Shown piece after piece: positions 1-9,057 of a DNA stretch of 64,000 nucleotides. The DNA lies in NCBI RefSeq assembly GCF_049705945.1, contig NZ_JBNAMV010000004.1:1426001-1490000 (forward strand), written 5' to 3'. A program made the translations under genes and the position numbers. The stretch is from Salarchaeum japonicum_A (GTDB taxonomy: Archaea; Halobacteriota; Halobacteria; Halobacteriales; Halobacteriaceae). The stretch's first letter is position 1. Every line of letters starts with the position of its first letter. The notes beneath the pieces were generated by a model. That model had not been told where the DNA came from. It saw only the letters and a program-made list of their open reading frames with translations, and searched no databases.

Positions 1-2678
1 GTGTACCCTCCATTCTCGAAGGCGACTATCCCGAATCGGTACCGGTCATCAATCCCCTTGAAAATCCCTTTATTCTCGAACTCAACGAGGGCATCCAGTT
101 CGGCCTCGTTGAGCATCTGCATACGGAGGTCTTTGGAACTCTGCCCGTTGAATATCGCACCGGGAAGCACCTGCGCGACATAGCCCCCATCGTCGGCGAT
201 TCGGAACACCCGCTCAAAGAATAGTTTTGAGAGGTCGTTTTTGTAGGTTGCCGTATCCCCGGCTACAGTTGGGGTCTGAAGTTCATACTCGTCGCTATCC
301 TTGAAGTAGTCCGAAAGGAGTTGGACTTGGCGCTGATACTGTTCCCAACCTTCGCGTATCGAGTCATCCTCCAACAGTTCGTCTTTTAACTCCTGTTTTC
401 GGTCTTGTGAGAAGGTTCTGAATTGTGGCTCGTACCGGGTGAAGAAATCATCAATACTGGCACTAAGAACATCCCACGGAGGATTTCCAACAATAACGTC
501 GAACCCTCCTTCTGCGTACACCTCGGCGAACTCAAGAACCCAATTGAACGGCTCCAGTTCTGCAACCTCTTCAGACGTAATATCCTTGATACCGGCCTCC
601 ACGAAGTCCGCGTGAATGTCGTCAATCAACCCCTCCCGAGCGTCTCGCAATTTCTCGAAGGCGCGGCGGCGGTGTTTCTCCGCCATCTCGCTGTCGATGG
701 CTTTCTCGTGCTTCTCGATTTCCTCGATAATATCCTGATAGCGGTCGCGGACACTGTCCCCGCTAAAACTCCCGAGCCGGTACTGGTCGTCGCCGTTCGT
801 CTCAGGGAAGCCCGTGTACCCGATGAGGCTGTTCCCCTCCCGTAGATTGAACGCAATATTGGGGAGGGCGAGCGCGTCGTCCTGCGCGAGGTCGTCCACG
901 TTCTCCGTTTCCAGTTCCGAAATCACGGACAGCCAGCATCGAAGCTTCGCTATTTCGACTGCCGGCCCCATCAGGTCAACCCCATAGATGTTGTTGAGTA
1001 CGGTCGTCTTCTTCAGCCGGTACTCGTCGGGGTAGGACTCCATCTGCGCAAAGAGGGCCTTCCGGATATTGACAATTTCTTCAAGAACGGAGGTGAGAAA
1101 GTGACCACTCCCACACGCAGGGTCTACGACGCGGAACTCGTCAACCTCGTCCAGAAGGGAGAGTAGGAGGTTCTCGCTCTCCGGCAAATCCTCAATTAGT
1201 CCGTACACAGAATCGTGTTTCTCTACCTCCGGCTCGGGCCAATCACGCTCCTCGACCAGATACGTCTGGAAGCGGTCAAGTAGAGCCGGGCGGACAGTCT
1301 CTTCGGCGGAGAACCGCGTTATCTCGCTCGGCGTGTAGTACGCTCCGAGTTCCTTGTTCGTGTCCGCGTTGTCGCTTGTGACGTAGTTGATTGTCTTCTC
1401 GAAGACGTTGCCGAGAACGCTCGGGTCGAGGTCGGTCGGCGCACCCTCGGCAGAGAAACTGTATCGCTCCAAGAGGTCGATGATGGAGAACAGCACCGAG
1501 TTCCGCACGTCGAAGTCTGCTTCCTCGAAGTCGTCCCCGCTAATCGTGGGTCGGAACAGACCGCCGTTGAGGTACGGGATGTTCTCGAAGAGGTCGATGT
1601 TCTGTACCTCTTCGGGACGGTCGTCCGGCTTGTTGTTCATCACGTCGTAGAACAGCGGTTGACAGAACGACTCGTAGAACGACCCTGCGTACATCCCGTT
1701 CTCGTAGGTGTCCTTGAGCGTACTGAGGAGGTCGGGTTCGACGAGCGCCTTGTCTTCGAGGAACTTGATAAAGACGAGCCGGTTCATCAGTTCGACCGCG
1801 AAGAGCCGAGCGTTCTCCTCGGTCGCCGCCTCAGGAACGACGACGCCGTCACCGACGAGTGAACGGGCGGTCTCCTCGTCGTCGCTGACGATGCCGAAGA
1901 CGTACCGAATGTAGTCGTCGTAGAACTCGTCCGTGATTTCCTCCTTCGTCTCCTTGATGACGCGGCGGGCGTCCCCCGCGATGGAGACGAAGTTCTCGTA
2001 CTCGAAGGTACGGATGAGTCGAACGACGCGGTCGCGGTCGGCATCGAAGAGAGCGTCCGTGGGGTCGTCGCGTTTGCCGACCTGATTCTCGAACAGCGCG
2101 AGAAAAACGGGCTGTAGGTCAACCTCCTCGATGACGTTGAGCGTGTAGGCGTCGGGGTCGTACCGGACGAACACCCACCGGAGGCCGTCAGTAGCAAACC
2201 CGAAGTCGGACTCGAACTCGCGTTGACTGAGCCAGTCCCGCACTTGGCCGACGCCGTGCTTGCGGCTATCGAGGTCTTTGTTGATGGGTTCGGCTTCGAT
2301 GAGCAGGCGGGTAGAGTCGATTTCGGGGTGGTCGCGGAGAGAGACGGTGTAGTCCGCAACTTGTGTTTGGCCGCCGGAGAGTCCGCCGGCTTCGGTCGAA
2401 TACTCGTGTCCCAACGCATCGAGCAGGGGATTGATGACGGCGTCTTGGGTGAATGATTCGGGTTGGAGGCCGTCCTTGGTCATTCCGCTCTTGAGCTGGT
2501 AGGAGCCGGCGTCGGCCCGGAGGATACGTTCGAGGGTGTCGTCGTCTATCTGGTCGCGGAGGTTCGAGACGGCATCATCAATCGTCTGGATGAAGCGGTC
2601 TGCTTCGTCGTCGGTGACGGTCGTCTCGAAGGCGTCGGCGACGAACTCGGTGGGAACAGATGATGAGTCGGAGGACAT
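1..2678 (-). CDS. Eco57I-type restriction-modification methylase, partial (3' end outside window)
   Basis: This reading frame is open from an ATG at 2678 to the left window edge, giving 892 visible codons with no stop. It carries the adenine-methyltransferase motifs: the SAM-binding DPACGSG at about residue 519 and the catalytic NPPW at about 732. The first ~150 residues contain D109 and an EAE at 128-130, a possible PD-(D/E)XK nuclease core. A nuclease, helical and methylase layout in one chain of over 900 residues fits type IIG (Eco57I-like) enzymes. A BREX PglX methylase is the main alternative, and the missing C-terminus would decide. It sits in an integrative element with the integrase at 4953-6158, so a mobile defence role is inferred. 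Seen: motifs and open frame. Inferred: nuclease activity. Confidence 0.85.
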   Translation of the reverse strand, partial: MSSDSSSVPTEFVADAFETTVTDDEADRFIQTIDDAVSNLRDQIDDDTLERILRADAGSYQLKSGMTKDGLQPESFTQDAVINPLLDALGHEYSTEAGGLSGGQTQVADYTVSLRDHPEIDSTRLLIEAEPINKDLDSRKHGVGQVRDWLSQREFESDFGFATDGLRWVFVRYDPDAYTLNVIEEVDLQPVFLALFENQVGKRDDPTDALFDADRDRVVRLIRTFEYENFVSIAGDARRVIKETKEEITDEFYDDYIRYVFGIVSDDEETARSLVGDGVVVPEAATEENARLFAVELMNRLVFIKFLEDKALVEPDLLSTLKDTYENGMYAGSFYESFCQPLFYDVMNNKPDDRPEEVQNIDLFENIPYLNGGLFRPTISGDDFEEADFDVRNSVLFSIIDLLERYSFSAEGAPTDLDPSVLGNVFEKTINYVTSDNADTNKELGAYYTPSEITRFSAEETVRPALLDRFQTYLVEERDWPEPEVEKHDSVYGLIEDLPESENLLLSLLDEVDEFRVVDPACGSGHFLTSVLEEIVNIRKALFAQMESYPDEYRLKKTTVLNNIYGVDLMGPAVEIAKLRCWLSVISELETENVDDLAQDDALALPNIAFNLREGNSLIGYTGFPETNGDDQYRLGSFSGDSVRDRYQDIIEEIEKHEKAIDSEMAEKHRRRAFEKLRDAREGLIDDIHADFVEAGIKDITSEEVAELEPFNWVLEFAEVYAEGGFDVIVGNPPWDVLSASIDDFFTRYEPQFRTFSQDRKQELKDELLEDDSIREGWEQYQRQVQLLSDYFKDSDEYELQTPTVAGDTATYKNDLSKLFFERVFRIADDGGYVAQVLPGAIFNGQSSKDLRMQMLNEAELDALVEFENKGIFKGIDDRYRFGIVAFENGGY

Positions 2679-2976
2679 TGATGAATCCGGCGTCGGTTAC
2701 TCGATTCTGGTTCGGAAATGGTGATAAACGTAGGGGTACGGAACGCGGTCGATACTCGTGGCTGGTAGATTTCTATCTCCGAGATTTACTCTGTGTGTTT
2801 GACTCTCTTTGTTTCACTTCATCGAGGGGTTTTCGTCAACTTCTGCTACCTACAAGTGGTTAACAGAGACACAGAGTCGAACCATAGGGTTGCTACTACT
2901 GATGTACTTCACCAGTAGAACACCACTCTTACCCCATATAGTGTTCAAGGATTTATATAGGGGGGTGGGGAAGCGG
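2679..2976. other. AT-rich intergenic region
   Basis: About 300 bases between two leftward genes, clearly poorer in GC than the surroundings. It contains a TATA-like stretch near 2951-2959 and several short A/T tracts. No convincing reading frame is visible. It probably holds the promoter of the methylase and the end of the upstream transcript. Confidence 0.4.
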
Positions 2977-3702
2977 CTATGCCCGGAGTTCATCATCTGT
3001 AAAGTGTTGGCGTACTGCGGGTGGATTAAGCGGGACGAGTGGGTCGTTCTTCACCGCTGGTCGCCAATGCTGTGCCTTTCGTTCGGGTGGGTCAGTCTGC
3101 GTCAACTTCTGCCAGCACGACCGTATTCGTTTCATCGAGGCGCGTTCAAACCGCTCGATGATTCGATTCGCCAGTTGAACATACTCCTCCGGGTTGTTCT
3201 CATCCTTTCTGTATGGGTTGTAGAGCGGTTCTTTTTCGTCCCGAAACGGTTTCTCGCCATCGTCACGGTATCTCTCCTCAGCGTTCTCGTTGACCACGAC
3301 CCCGCACACGCAGAATGCCACTTCTTCGAGATTGAGGCCGAGCTTCGGCACATCAATTTCCATAAGACAGTTGATTGATTTTTGAATCAAGAGATTACTC
3401 ATCCCGAGTTGAAGGCCGAACGCGGATACCATCCCAATCTTGTACTGAGCGTCGTAGCTCTGCCATTGGGTCACATCTTCACGGTATTTCCACCAAGTAT
3501 CCCGATTGTGCCTGTCAAGCTTGTTCCACGGATAATCCCGTGTTTCGCGTCCCTTGAATGGCCCGACCGTGGTTCGATTCGGTGTGTTCAACGTCTGTTC
3601 GTGCGCTCGACGCTCCGCCGTTGTGAAATTGTCCAGCGGGTTCGGGGGTAGATTCAGGTCGTAGCTCGGCGCTCCAGAGGTAGATGCAGTAGTGGTTGAC
3701 AT
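2977..3702 (-). CDS. Hypothetical protein of integrative element (241 aa)
   Basis: A 241-residue frame with an ATG at 3702 and TAG at 2977-2979. The composition is protein-like and unlike shadow frames, with aromatic-rich stretches such as WNKLDRHNRDTWWKYREDV. There is a low-complexity Ser/Thr start and a short hydrophobic stretch around residues 90-110 (GMVSAFGLQLGMSNLL). I see no signal peptide or catalytic motif and do not recognise the family. It lies between the methylase and the integrase, so it is cargo of the element. Its role is unknown. Confidence 0.7.
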   Translation of the reverse strand: MSTTTASTSGAPSYDLNLPPNPLDNFTTAERRAHEQTLNTPNRTTVGPFKGRETRDYPWNKLDRHNRDTWWKYREDVTQWQSYDAQYKIGMVSAFGLQLGMSNLLIQKSINCLMEIDVPKLGLNLEEVAFCVCGVVVNENAEERYRDDGEKPFRDEKEPLYNPYRKDENNPEEYVQLANRIIERFERASMKRIRSCWQKLTQTDPPERKAQHWRPAVKNDPLVPLNPPAVRQHFTDDELRA

Positions 3703-4177
3703 AAGTTGCTCCGTGGCAGTAGCTCAGTTCTGCGGCGTACTGTGGTGTGGAGAACGGGCTCGCCGTGAAGCCACCAGAGAACCAGCCAACTGCCTTCACT
3801 CTTATAGACGCGAACATCCATATTAACCGTTTCTGTTGGCGTATGCGGTTCTGTTCGCACGATTTCGAACTTCGCAGTTCACCGCATCGAGGGGGATACG
3901 AAATCAAAATCTGGAACGGTGTTTTGACCACGCAACTCCGAGGGGAATAGGTGAGAAATCGGGTTGGAATGGACACCCTCGATGCGTTGAACCGCTTCGG
4001 GCTGTCTCCGACGGCGTCAATCCTCTCGATGAAGGTCACTTGTACCCCGTTCCAGCGGAGGTCTTGGGCGAGCAGACGTAGCTGTTGTCCCACGGGACAA
4101 GCTCGCAACTCTCGCTCGGGAGGGACGGAATCCACTCGCCCGCGATTCCCCCGCTCGATGAATCGAAACTCCGCTCG
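3703..4177. other. 475-base stretch with no clear gene; possible gene remnant
   Basis: A leftward frame (about 3515-4135) runs through this stretch, but it overlaps the 241-residue gene and has mixed composition. Its first third, encoding the short phrase QLRLLAQDLRWNGVQVTF, looks protein-like. The rest does not, so this may be a decayed gene. Bases 4131-4162 are repeated imperfectly at 4868-4898, on the other side of the 172-residue gene. No tRNA or hairpin terminator is evident. Confidence 0.35.
4131..4162. repeat. Imperfect direct repeat, copy A
   Basis: Begins TCCACTCGCCCGCGATTCCC and ends CTCGATGAA. It matches bases 4868-4898 with a few mismatches and one gap. The two copies flank the 172-residue gene. 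When both are read on the minus strand, a short shared peptide (RGRV after a Gly-rich start) suggests they come from related coding ends. Confidence 0.55.
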
Positions 4178-4696
4178 TTATGAATCTGTGAGGTGGCCCG
4201 GAAGAAGACCTCCAGCCCGTGATAGGCGTGCGCACCCCGAGCAGAGGTTGACGGACTCCCACCACTCCTCCGGAACCTCCGAAAGCGGAGTGAGTTGGTC
4301 GAACGATGGATGGGAAACCTCGCGCGGGATGATACTACAGCGCTTCTCGCCCGTCACGACCGTTGAGGTCGGGACAGCCACGTCAAAGTGACAGATTGTC
4401 GTCCCACCCTGTACGAGATGCGCGCAGTAGTCGTGGTCGTCTGACTCCCGTTCGTAGAGGAGGTATGGGTGGCTACGCGCGTCGTAGAATCCCCGGCGCT
4501 CGAACTCGTGTGGCCATTCGACGCTCGCCAGTTCGAGATTGTCGTCACCCCATCCGTCTCCCTCGTACCGACAATAGAGGCCGTAGGTCTTCTCGTAGGA
4601 GACCCACCAGTCGTCATCCAAATCGAGTACCGGCTCGAAGTCGGATGTTATCGTCCTCTCGTCGTCACCTGAATCGGGGGGAGTGTGCGTCGCCAT
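4178..4696 (-). CDS. Hypothetical cysteine-containing protein (172 aa)
   Basis: A 172-residue frame with an ATG at 4696. It is acidic and rich in Trp and Tyr at the N-terminus (DDDWWVSYEKTYGLYCRYEG). Later it has Cys/His pairs (YCAH, CHF) and a CSGC motif near residue 151, which could bind zinc. There are no membrane segments. It is unrecognised. It lies between two copies of an imperfect 31-32 base repeat inside the integrative element, so it may be a separately acquired cassette. Confidence 0.6.
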   Translation of the reverse strand: MATHTPPDSGDDERTITSDFEPVLDLDDDWWVSYEKTYGLYCRYEGDGWGDDNLELASVEWPHEFERRGFYDARSHPYLLYERESDDHDYCAHLVQGGTTICHFDVAVPTSTVVTGEKRCSIIPREVSHPSFDQLTPLSEVPEEWWESVNLCSGCARLSRAGGLLPGHLTDS

Positions 4697-4867
4697 GGGC
4701 CTGAAGAAAGTCGCTTGTATCCTCGTAAGGGTTGCACCACCATATAACTTATCAAACTTATTACCTAAGTCTTAGAGTCGGCGCGTTAAGTCTTACGAGG
4801 GAGTCCCTCGAAGCATCAGCTAAATTCCGATGAGGGCCAGAAATATGACTCCGGCTCGAAATCGTAC

Positions 4868-4898
4868 TCCACCCGCCCGCGATACCCCCCTCGATGAA
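4868..4898. repeat. Imperfect direct repeat, copy B
   Basis: Begins TCCACCCGCCCGCGATACCC and ends CTCGATGAA. It is the partner of 4131-4162. It lies in the 256-base gap (4697-4952) between the 172-residue gene and the integrase, in which I see no complete gene. On the minus strand a short open tail ending in TGA follows the repeat, consistent with a degraded gene end. Confidence 0.5.
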
Positions 4899-4952
4899 GG
4901 TGAACCCCGATAGCTCCTCCGCCGTCACGGAGTCACCCGTGACGACGACTCA

Positions 4953-6158
4953 CTACCAGATTTGTTCGACGGCGTCGTTCCGCGTCTCCGCGTCCGAGTG
5001 GAGGTACTTCATCGTCGTGTTGATGCTCTTGTGCCGGAGCTGTTCCTTCGCGTGATGCGGCCCGACGTGATTCGCCCAATATGTGGCGACCCCGTGCCGT
5101 ATCGCGTACCACGAGATATTCTGGTGAGCCGGTATCGGGACGTTCCCCCGCTCGATGAGTGTGTCCAGCAGGTAGTTACACGAGTCCTTTCCGTACTGCG
5201 TCCCGCGCTTCGTCAACCAGAGTTCGTCGCGGTCGGCGTACTTATCGTAGGACGCGCGTTCGTCTAACCAGCGTTCCAGCACCGTCGCGGTTCGCTTCTT
5301 CAACGAACAGTTCCAATGCCCCTCGTTCTTCGTGGACTCCTCCTTCGGGACGTTGAGTTCGTTGTCTTTGAGATTCACCCACGACACCTTTGCTCGCCCC
5401 ACCTCGATGGGTCGAAGTCCGGTGTCGAGTGTCACCGCAATCATCGAGGGAATCTTCCACGAGTTCGCCTTCTTGAAGTCTTCCGGCCCGACCTTCTCCT
5501 TCGGAACGCCGAACCGTTGCGACAGGTAGAGCTTCAACCGCTCGCGTTCCTCCGAGGACATATCGGTGTGGTAGCTTTTCATCGAGCCGTAATCGAGCGC
5601 GGCTTCGTACAGGGGTTGGAATGCGGCCCGGCGAAGGTACGCGCGTTCGTCACCGTTCGACTGACTCAGTTGCGGCTTCGGCTCCCACTCGTAGTCCGTC
5701 CCGTAGACATGGTTGGTGAACTTGAAGAACCGCTTGATGTCCTTCGCGTGATGGAGGACGGTAGAGTCTATCATCGAGTCCGTCTGGTTCAGGAGGTCGA
5801 TGAAGCGGTCTGCGTGTTCGGGCGTGAACTCCGTGGTGTACTTGTCTTCGTACTTCCAGAGCCAGCGGAACACCGTTTCCAGCTTGTAGTGTGTACTCTT
5901 GAGGGTCGTCTTCGACAGCCCTTCACCTTTCTCTGGATGCTTGCCGTAGGTAGCCAGCCACGTCAGCACTTCCTCTTTGAAGTCGCGGTAGTCGTCCACC
6001 ATATTCAGCCCGAAGCCTTCGAGGTCTGCTTCGGAGCGTTCGCTGACGAGCGGGAAGTTGAACTCCACGGGTTCGGGCGCGGGTGGACTCCCGAGGTCGT
6101 CCCCGTCATCGGGGAGGTCGTTGGGGATGTTGTCGAGCGGGTCGGGGCGGTTAGTCAC
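4953..6158 (-). CDS. Tyrosine recombinase / integrase
   Basis: This 401-residue protein starts with GTG at 6158. An N-terminal SAM-like core-binding domain (about residues 50-180) is followed by the catalytic domain. The catalytic Arg is in TGLRPIEV. A WYAIRHGVAT box contains the second Arg, although the usual His of the HxxR box is Tyr here. LRHKSINTTMKYLH carries the later His and the nucleophilic Tyr. It would integrate and excise the element by site-specific recombination. It ends about 180 bases from the 3' end of the tRNA-Thr gene, the usual place for an archaeal integrase next to its attachment site. Confidence 0.92.
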   Translation of the reverse strand: MTNRPDPLDNIPNDLPDDGDDLGSPPAPEPVEFNFPLVSERSEADLEGFGLNMVDDYRDFKEEVLTWLATYGKHPEKGEGLSKTTLKSTHYKLETVFRWLWKYEDKYTTEFTPEHADRFIDLLNQTDSMIDSTVLHHAKDIKRFFKFTNHVYGTDYEWEPKPQLSQSNGDERAYLRRAAFQPLYEAALDYGSMKSYHTDMSSEERERLKLYLSQRFGVPKEKVGPEDFKKANSWKIPSMIAVTLDTGLRPIEVGRAKVSWVNLKDNELNVPKEESTKNEGHWNCSLKKRTATVLERWLDERASYDKYADRDELWLTKRGTQYGKDSCNYLLDTLIERGNVPIPAHQNISWYAIRHGVATYWANHVGPHHAKEQLRHKSINTTMKYLHSDAETRNDAVEQIW

Positions 6159-6336
6159 GCGGGTTCACCCCCGAATCGGGTGACTGCGCGGGGGTGTTCG
6201 TTATAGTGTCCTGATAACTAACGAAATCGCAAGATGGCGTCGGGGTTGCCGTGTAGCGTTTTCGGGCTTTCTTGCGCATATTTTATTCTCTCCATAGAGA
6301 ATCGTAAAATGACGCGAGAAGCCGTGAAACACCGGA

Positions 6337-6408
6337 AGCCTAGGCCGGAATTTGAATCCGGGGTCTCGTCCTTACCAAGGACGCGCTTTACCGCTAAGCT
6401 ACCCAGGC
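6337..6408 (-). tRNA. tRNA-Thr (GGT)
   Basis: The minus strand folds into a full cloverleaf. The acceptor stem pairs GCCTGGG with CCTAGGC (one G-U), the anticodon stem is CGTCC/GGACG, and the loop TTGGTAA gives anticodon GGT. The T arm is CCGGA/TCCGG around TTCAAAT. The discriminator is T, as expected for archaeal tRNA-Thr, and CCA is not encoded. Its 3' end faces the integrase, which makes this the probable attachment site of the left-hand element. Confidence 0.95.
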
Positions 6409-6450
6409 AAGCACTCTCTGGTAGTCGGGTTTCATCTAAAAGGGCTTCGA

Positions 6451-7119
6451 TTACGGGTCGGTGGCGGACCGGGGTTTTGCGGTGTCGTCGGCGCGGGGGG
6501 TGCTGACGCGTTGGAGGACGTCCTCGATGGTGTCGGGGAGGAGGTCGTCGGCGGACGCGAGCGGGGGCGGGCTGTTAGAGCGCGCGAGGCCGATGGCGTA
6601 CCGGCGGAGGTCGAGTGGTGTGTCGTTGCCGGTGGCGGTTGCGCCGGCGACGACGCCGAGTTCGAACACGGTGGTTTCGAGGGTGCGGGCGTCGGTCGCG
6701 CGGTCGTGCTGGCGGGCGGTTTCGTTCCGGCCGAACTCGCGGACGGTGGCGACGGCGTCGCTCGCGGCTTCGGTGTGGGCGAGCAGGCGGAAGCCACGGG
6801 CGACGAGGATGTCCGCGGCGAGCACGTCGAGGTCGGCGGGGAGGTCAGTGTCGGGGTCGGCGTGCTGCCAGGGTTCGGTTTCGACGAGGTGGCGGGTGAG
6901 TCGGAGGCCTTCGTAGATGAGTTGGACGCCGGCGGCGCGTTCCGCGACGGCGTCGTCGTCGGTCGGTCCGGTGAGCGCGTCGGCGCTCAGCACGGTGAGC
7001 GCGCCCGGGACCATTGAGGCGTCGCTGAGGAGGTCGTCGATGACGTCCCGGAGGTCGCGCGGTGTGATGTCCGCGACTGCCTCGCGGGCCGCGGTGCGCG
7101 CCAGTTCGGCCTCGTCCAT
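6451..7119 (-). CDS. Conserved haloarchaeal protein, polyprenyl-synthetase-like helical (DUF7114-like)
   Basis: 222 residues from an ATG at 7119; the longer open frame upstream is Arg/Pro-rich shadow. It is mostly helical and acidic, without signal peptide or membrane segments. It has a central segment containing ADILVARGFRLLAHTEA and a Glu/Arg-rich region reminiscent of small all-helical families. From memory this is a conserved haloarchaeal domain of unknown function (DUF7114), not verified. It is divergent from the enoyl-CoA hydratase gene with about 110 bases between the two starts. Confidence 0.7.
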   Translation of the reverse strand: MDEAELARTAAREAVADITPRDLRDVIDDLLSDASMVPGALTVLSADALTGPTDDDAVAERAAGVQLIYEGLRLTRHLVETEPWQHADPDTDLPADLDVLAADILVARGFRLLAHTEAASDAVATVREFGRNETARQHDRATDARTLETTVFELGVVAGATATGNDTPLDLRRYAIGLARSNSPPPLASADDLLPDTIEDVLQRVSTPRADDTAKPRSATDP

Positions 7120-7232
7120 CGCCCGAAAGAAGGGGTGCGAGCGGCAAAGACCTTTGGAAACGAACCATCGGCGGCGGTGTCGCGTTCGGTCGCGAGCGGT
7201 AGTTCCTTGCCGTGGCTGTTCGGAGGACGTGT

Positions 7233-7907
7233 ATGCTCTCGATTCGCGACGAGGACCGCGTTCGGGTGGTGACGCTGGACCGGCCGGACCGCCGGAACGC
7301 GCTGACGTCGGACGGACTGGACGCGCTCGCGGACGCGGTACAGGACGCCGAACAGTCGGTGGTGTACGTCCACGGTGCGGGGTCGGCGTTCTGCGCGGGC
7401 GCGGACCTCGATGTCGTGCGGACGCTGGACGGGGAGTCCGCACCCGAGTTCGCCGAGCACGGACAGGCGGCGATGAACGCCATTGAGGACGCCGCGGCCG
7501 CGGTCGTCGCGGGCGTGGACGGCGCGGCACGCGGCGGCGGCGTGGAACTCGCGCTCGCCTGTGACGTGCGGGTCGCGACGCCGGACGCGACGTTCGCGGA
7601 ACCCGGCGTCTCGATGGGGATTTTCGGCGCGTGGGGTGGTACTCGACGCCTCCCGCGCGCGGTCGGGGAGGCGCACGCGCTCGACCTCTCGCTTTCCGGA
7701 CGCACCGCCGACGCCGAAACCGCCCGAGAAATGGGACTTGTCTCCCGCGTCACCGACACGCCGCGCGCGGTCGCGGACGAACTCGCGCGCAACGACCCTG
7801 ACGCGATTCACTACCTCAAACGACTCCTCCGGGACCAGCACGACCGCGAGGAACAGGACGCGAGAGAACAGGAGGCGTTCGGCGCGCTCCTCGAAGACGG
7901 CCTGTAA
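7233..7907 (+). CDS. Enoyl-CoA hydratase/isomerase family protein
   Basis: 224 residues. The ATG at 7233 is preceded by GGAGG at a good distance, so I prefer it to the GTG at 7212. The crotonase fold signature is clear: an AFCAGADLDVV oxyanion-hole segment near residue 60, and a second glycine-rich oxyanion segment RGGGVELALACDVRVA near 100-115 followed by FAEPGVSMGIFG. It is short for the family but complete in its core. It probably hydrates or isomerises an acyl-CoA double bond. The substrate cannot be read from the sequence. Confidence 0.85.
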   Translation: MLSIRDEDRVRVVTLDRPDRRNALTSDGLDALADAVQDAEQSVVYVHGAGSAFCAGADLDVVRTLDGESAPEFAEHGQAAMNAIEDAAAAVVAGVDGAARGGGVELALACDVRVATPDATFAEPGVSMGIFGAWGGTRRLPRAVGEAHALDLSLSGRTADAETAREMGLVSRVTDTPRAVADELARNDPDAIHYLKRLLRDQHDREEQDAREQEAFGALLEDGL

Positions 7908-7918
7908 CCCGGGACGGC

Positions 7919-8731
7919 CTATAGCGGGTCGGGCGCGGGCGGCATCGAGCGCTTGTGCGCGCTCGCCTCGTGGAGGTCGTGTACCGTCTCCACCACTGTC
8001 TCGTCGATGTCGAGGTTGCGCGCCGTCGCCGCCGTCGACAGGTCGCCGTCGATGTGGAGCGCGAGCACCGCGTCCAGAGTGTCGTATCCGACCCCCATCT
8101 CCGCCTCGTCGGTCTGGTCAGCCCAGAGTTCCGCCGTCGGCGTCTTCTCCACGAGATCGTCGGGCACGCCGAGCGCGCTCGCGAGCTGACGCACCTGCTG
8201 CTTGTAGAGGTTCCCGATGGGGTTGCAGTCCACCGCCTGGTCGCCGTACTTCGTGAAGTACCCCACCATCGCCTCCGCGCGATTCCCCGTCCCCAAGACG
8301 ACCCGGGACTCGTGGTTCGCGACCATGTAGTTCAGCACGCCACGCACCCGAGCGCGAGCGTTCCCGACCGCGAGCTGGTCCGCCTCGGCCTCGGGGTACG
8401 CGTCGGTCAGCACGTCCACCACGGGGTCGATTTCGATGACGTCGTACTCGATTTCGAGCATCTGCGCGACGCGCTCCGCGTCGCTCATGTTCTCCTCGCT
8501 CGACACCGACGCCGGCAACACCAGCCCGTGCACGGCGTCCGCACCCAGCTCTTCGACCGCGAGATGCGCGACCGTCGTGCTATCGATACCGCCGGACAAT
8601 CCGAGCACGACGCCGTCCGCGTTCGCCGCCGCCACGGTTTCGGAAATGAACGACGTGATGTGTTCGCGGCGCTCCTCCAGTTCGTCCTCCGAGAACCGGA
8701 GGTCCATCGGCTCGATGACGTCCTCGACCAT
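7919..8731 (-). CDS. nadE: NAD+ synthase
   Basis: 270 residues from the ATG at 8731; a GTG at 8746 is an alternative. It is an N-type ATP pyrophosphatase with the P-loop LGLSGGIDSTTVAHLA at residues 42-57 and the downstream GTGNRAEAMVGYFTKYGD segment that binds deamido-NAD. It amidates nicotinic acid adenine dinucleotide to NAD. There is no glutaminase domain, so it would use ammonia. It is convergent with the enoyl-CoA hydratase gene, with 11 bases between the stops. Confidence 0.93.
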   Translation of the reverse strand: MVEDVIEPMDLRFSEDELEERREHITSFISETVAAANADGVVLGLSGGIDSTTVAHLAVEELGADAVHGLVLPASVSSEENMSDAERVAQMLEIEYDVIEIDPVVDVLTDAYPEAEADQLAVGNARARVRGVLNYMVANHESRVVLGTGNRAEAMVGYFTKYGDQAVDCNPIGNLYKQQVRQLASALGVPDDLVEKTPTAELWADQTDEAEMGVGYDTLDAVLALHIDGDLSTAATARNLDIDETVVETVHDLHEASAHKRSMPPAPDPL

Positions 8732-8891
8732 ACGTATCGTTCCCACGCACCCGACAAAAAGCCACTCGCCACCCGCAAAATCGTGGACGGCTGTCCACTT
8801 CCCACACCCACAGTCACCGAGAACACGACACCCCCCGAGTTCTCGTGCAGCACGCGACAGCGCAACTGCTTCGCGGTTTGTGGAACAGCCA

Positions 8892-8962
8892 TGCGCTGGC
8901 CGGGAATTGAACCCGGGCTATGAGCTTGGGAAGCTCATGTCCTACCACTAGACCACCAGCGC
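8892..8962 (-). tRNA. tRNA-Gly (CCC)
   Basis: The minus strand folds into a cloverleaf with acceptor stem GCGCTGG/CCAGCGC, anticodon stem TGAGC/GCTCA and loop TTCCCAA (anticodon CCC). The T arm is CCGGG/CCCGG around TTCAATT. The discriminator is A and there is no encoded CCA. No integrase or repeat flanks it. Confidence 0.95.
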
Positions 8963-9057
8963 GCGCTTCGGTCGCGCCCCGTGCATCGCGGACGAGTCCG
9001 CTCAACACCAGCGCGCTCGCTTCCGAATTACCGGTTCCGACACTTGAACGTAGCGCT

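Noticed and set aside
6451..7530. 359-codon frame extending the 6451 gene upstream
   Set aside because: The added N-terminus is Arg/Pro-rich shadow of the enoyl-CoA hydratase gene; ATG at 7119 gives the protein-like start.
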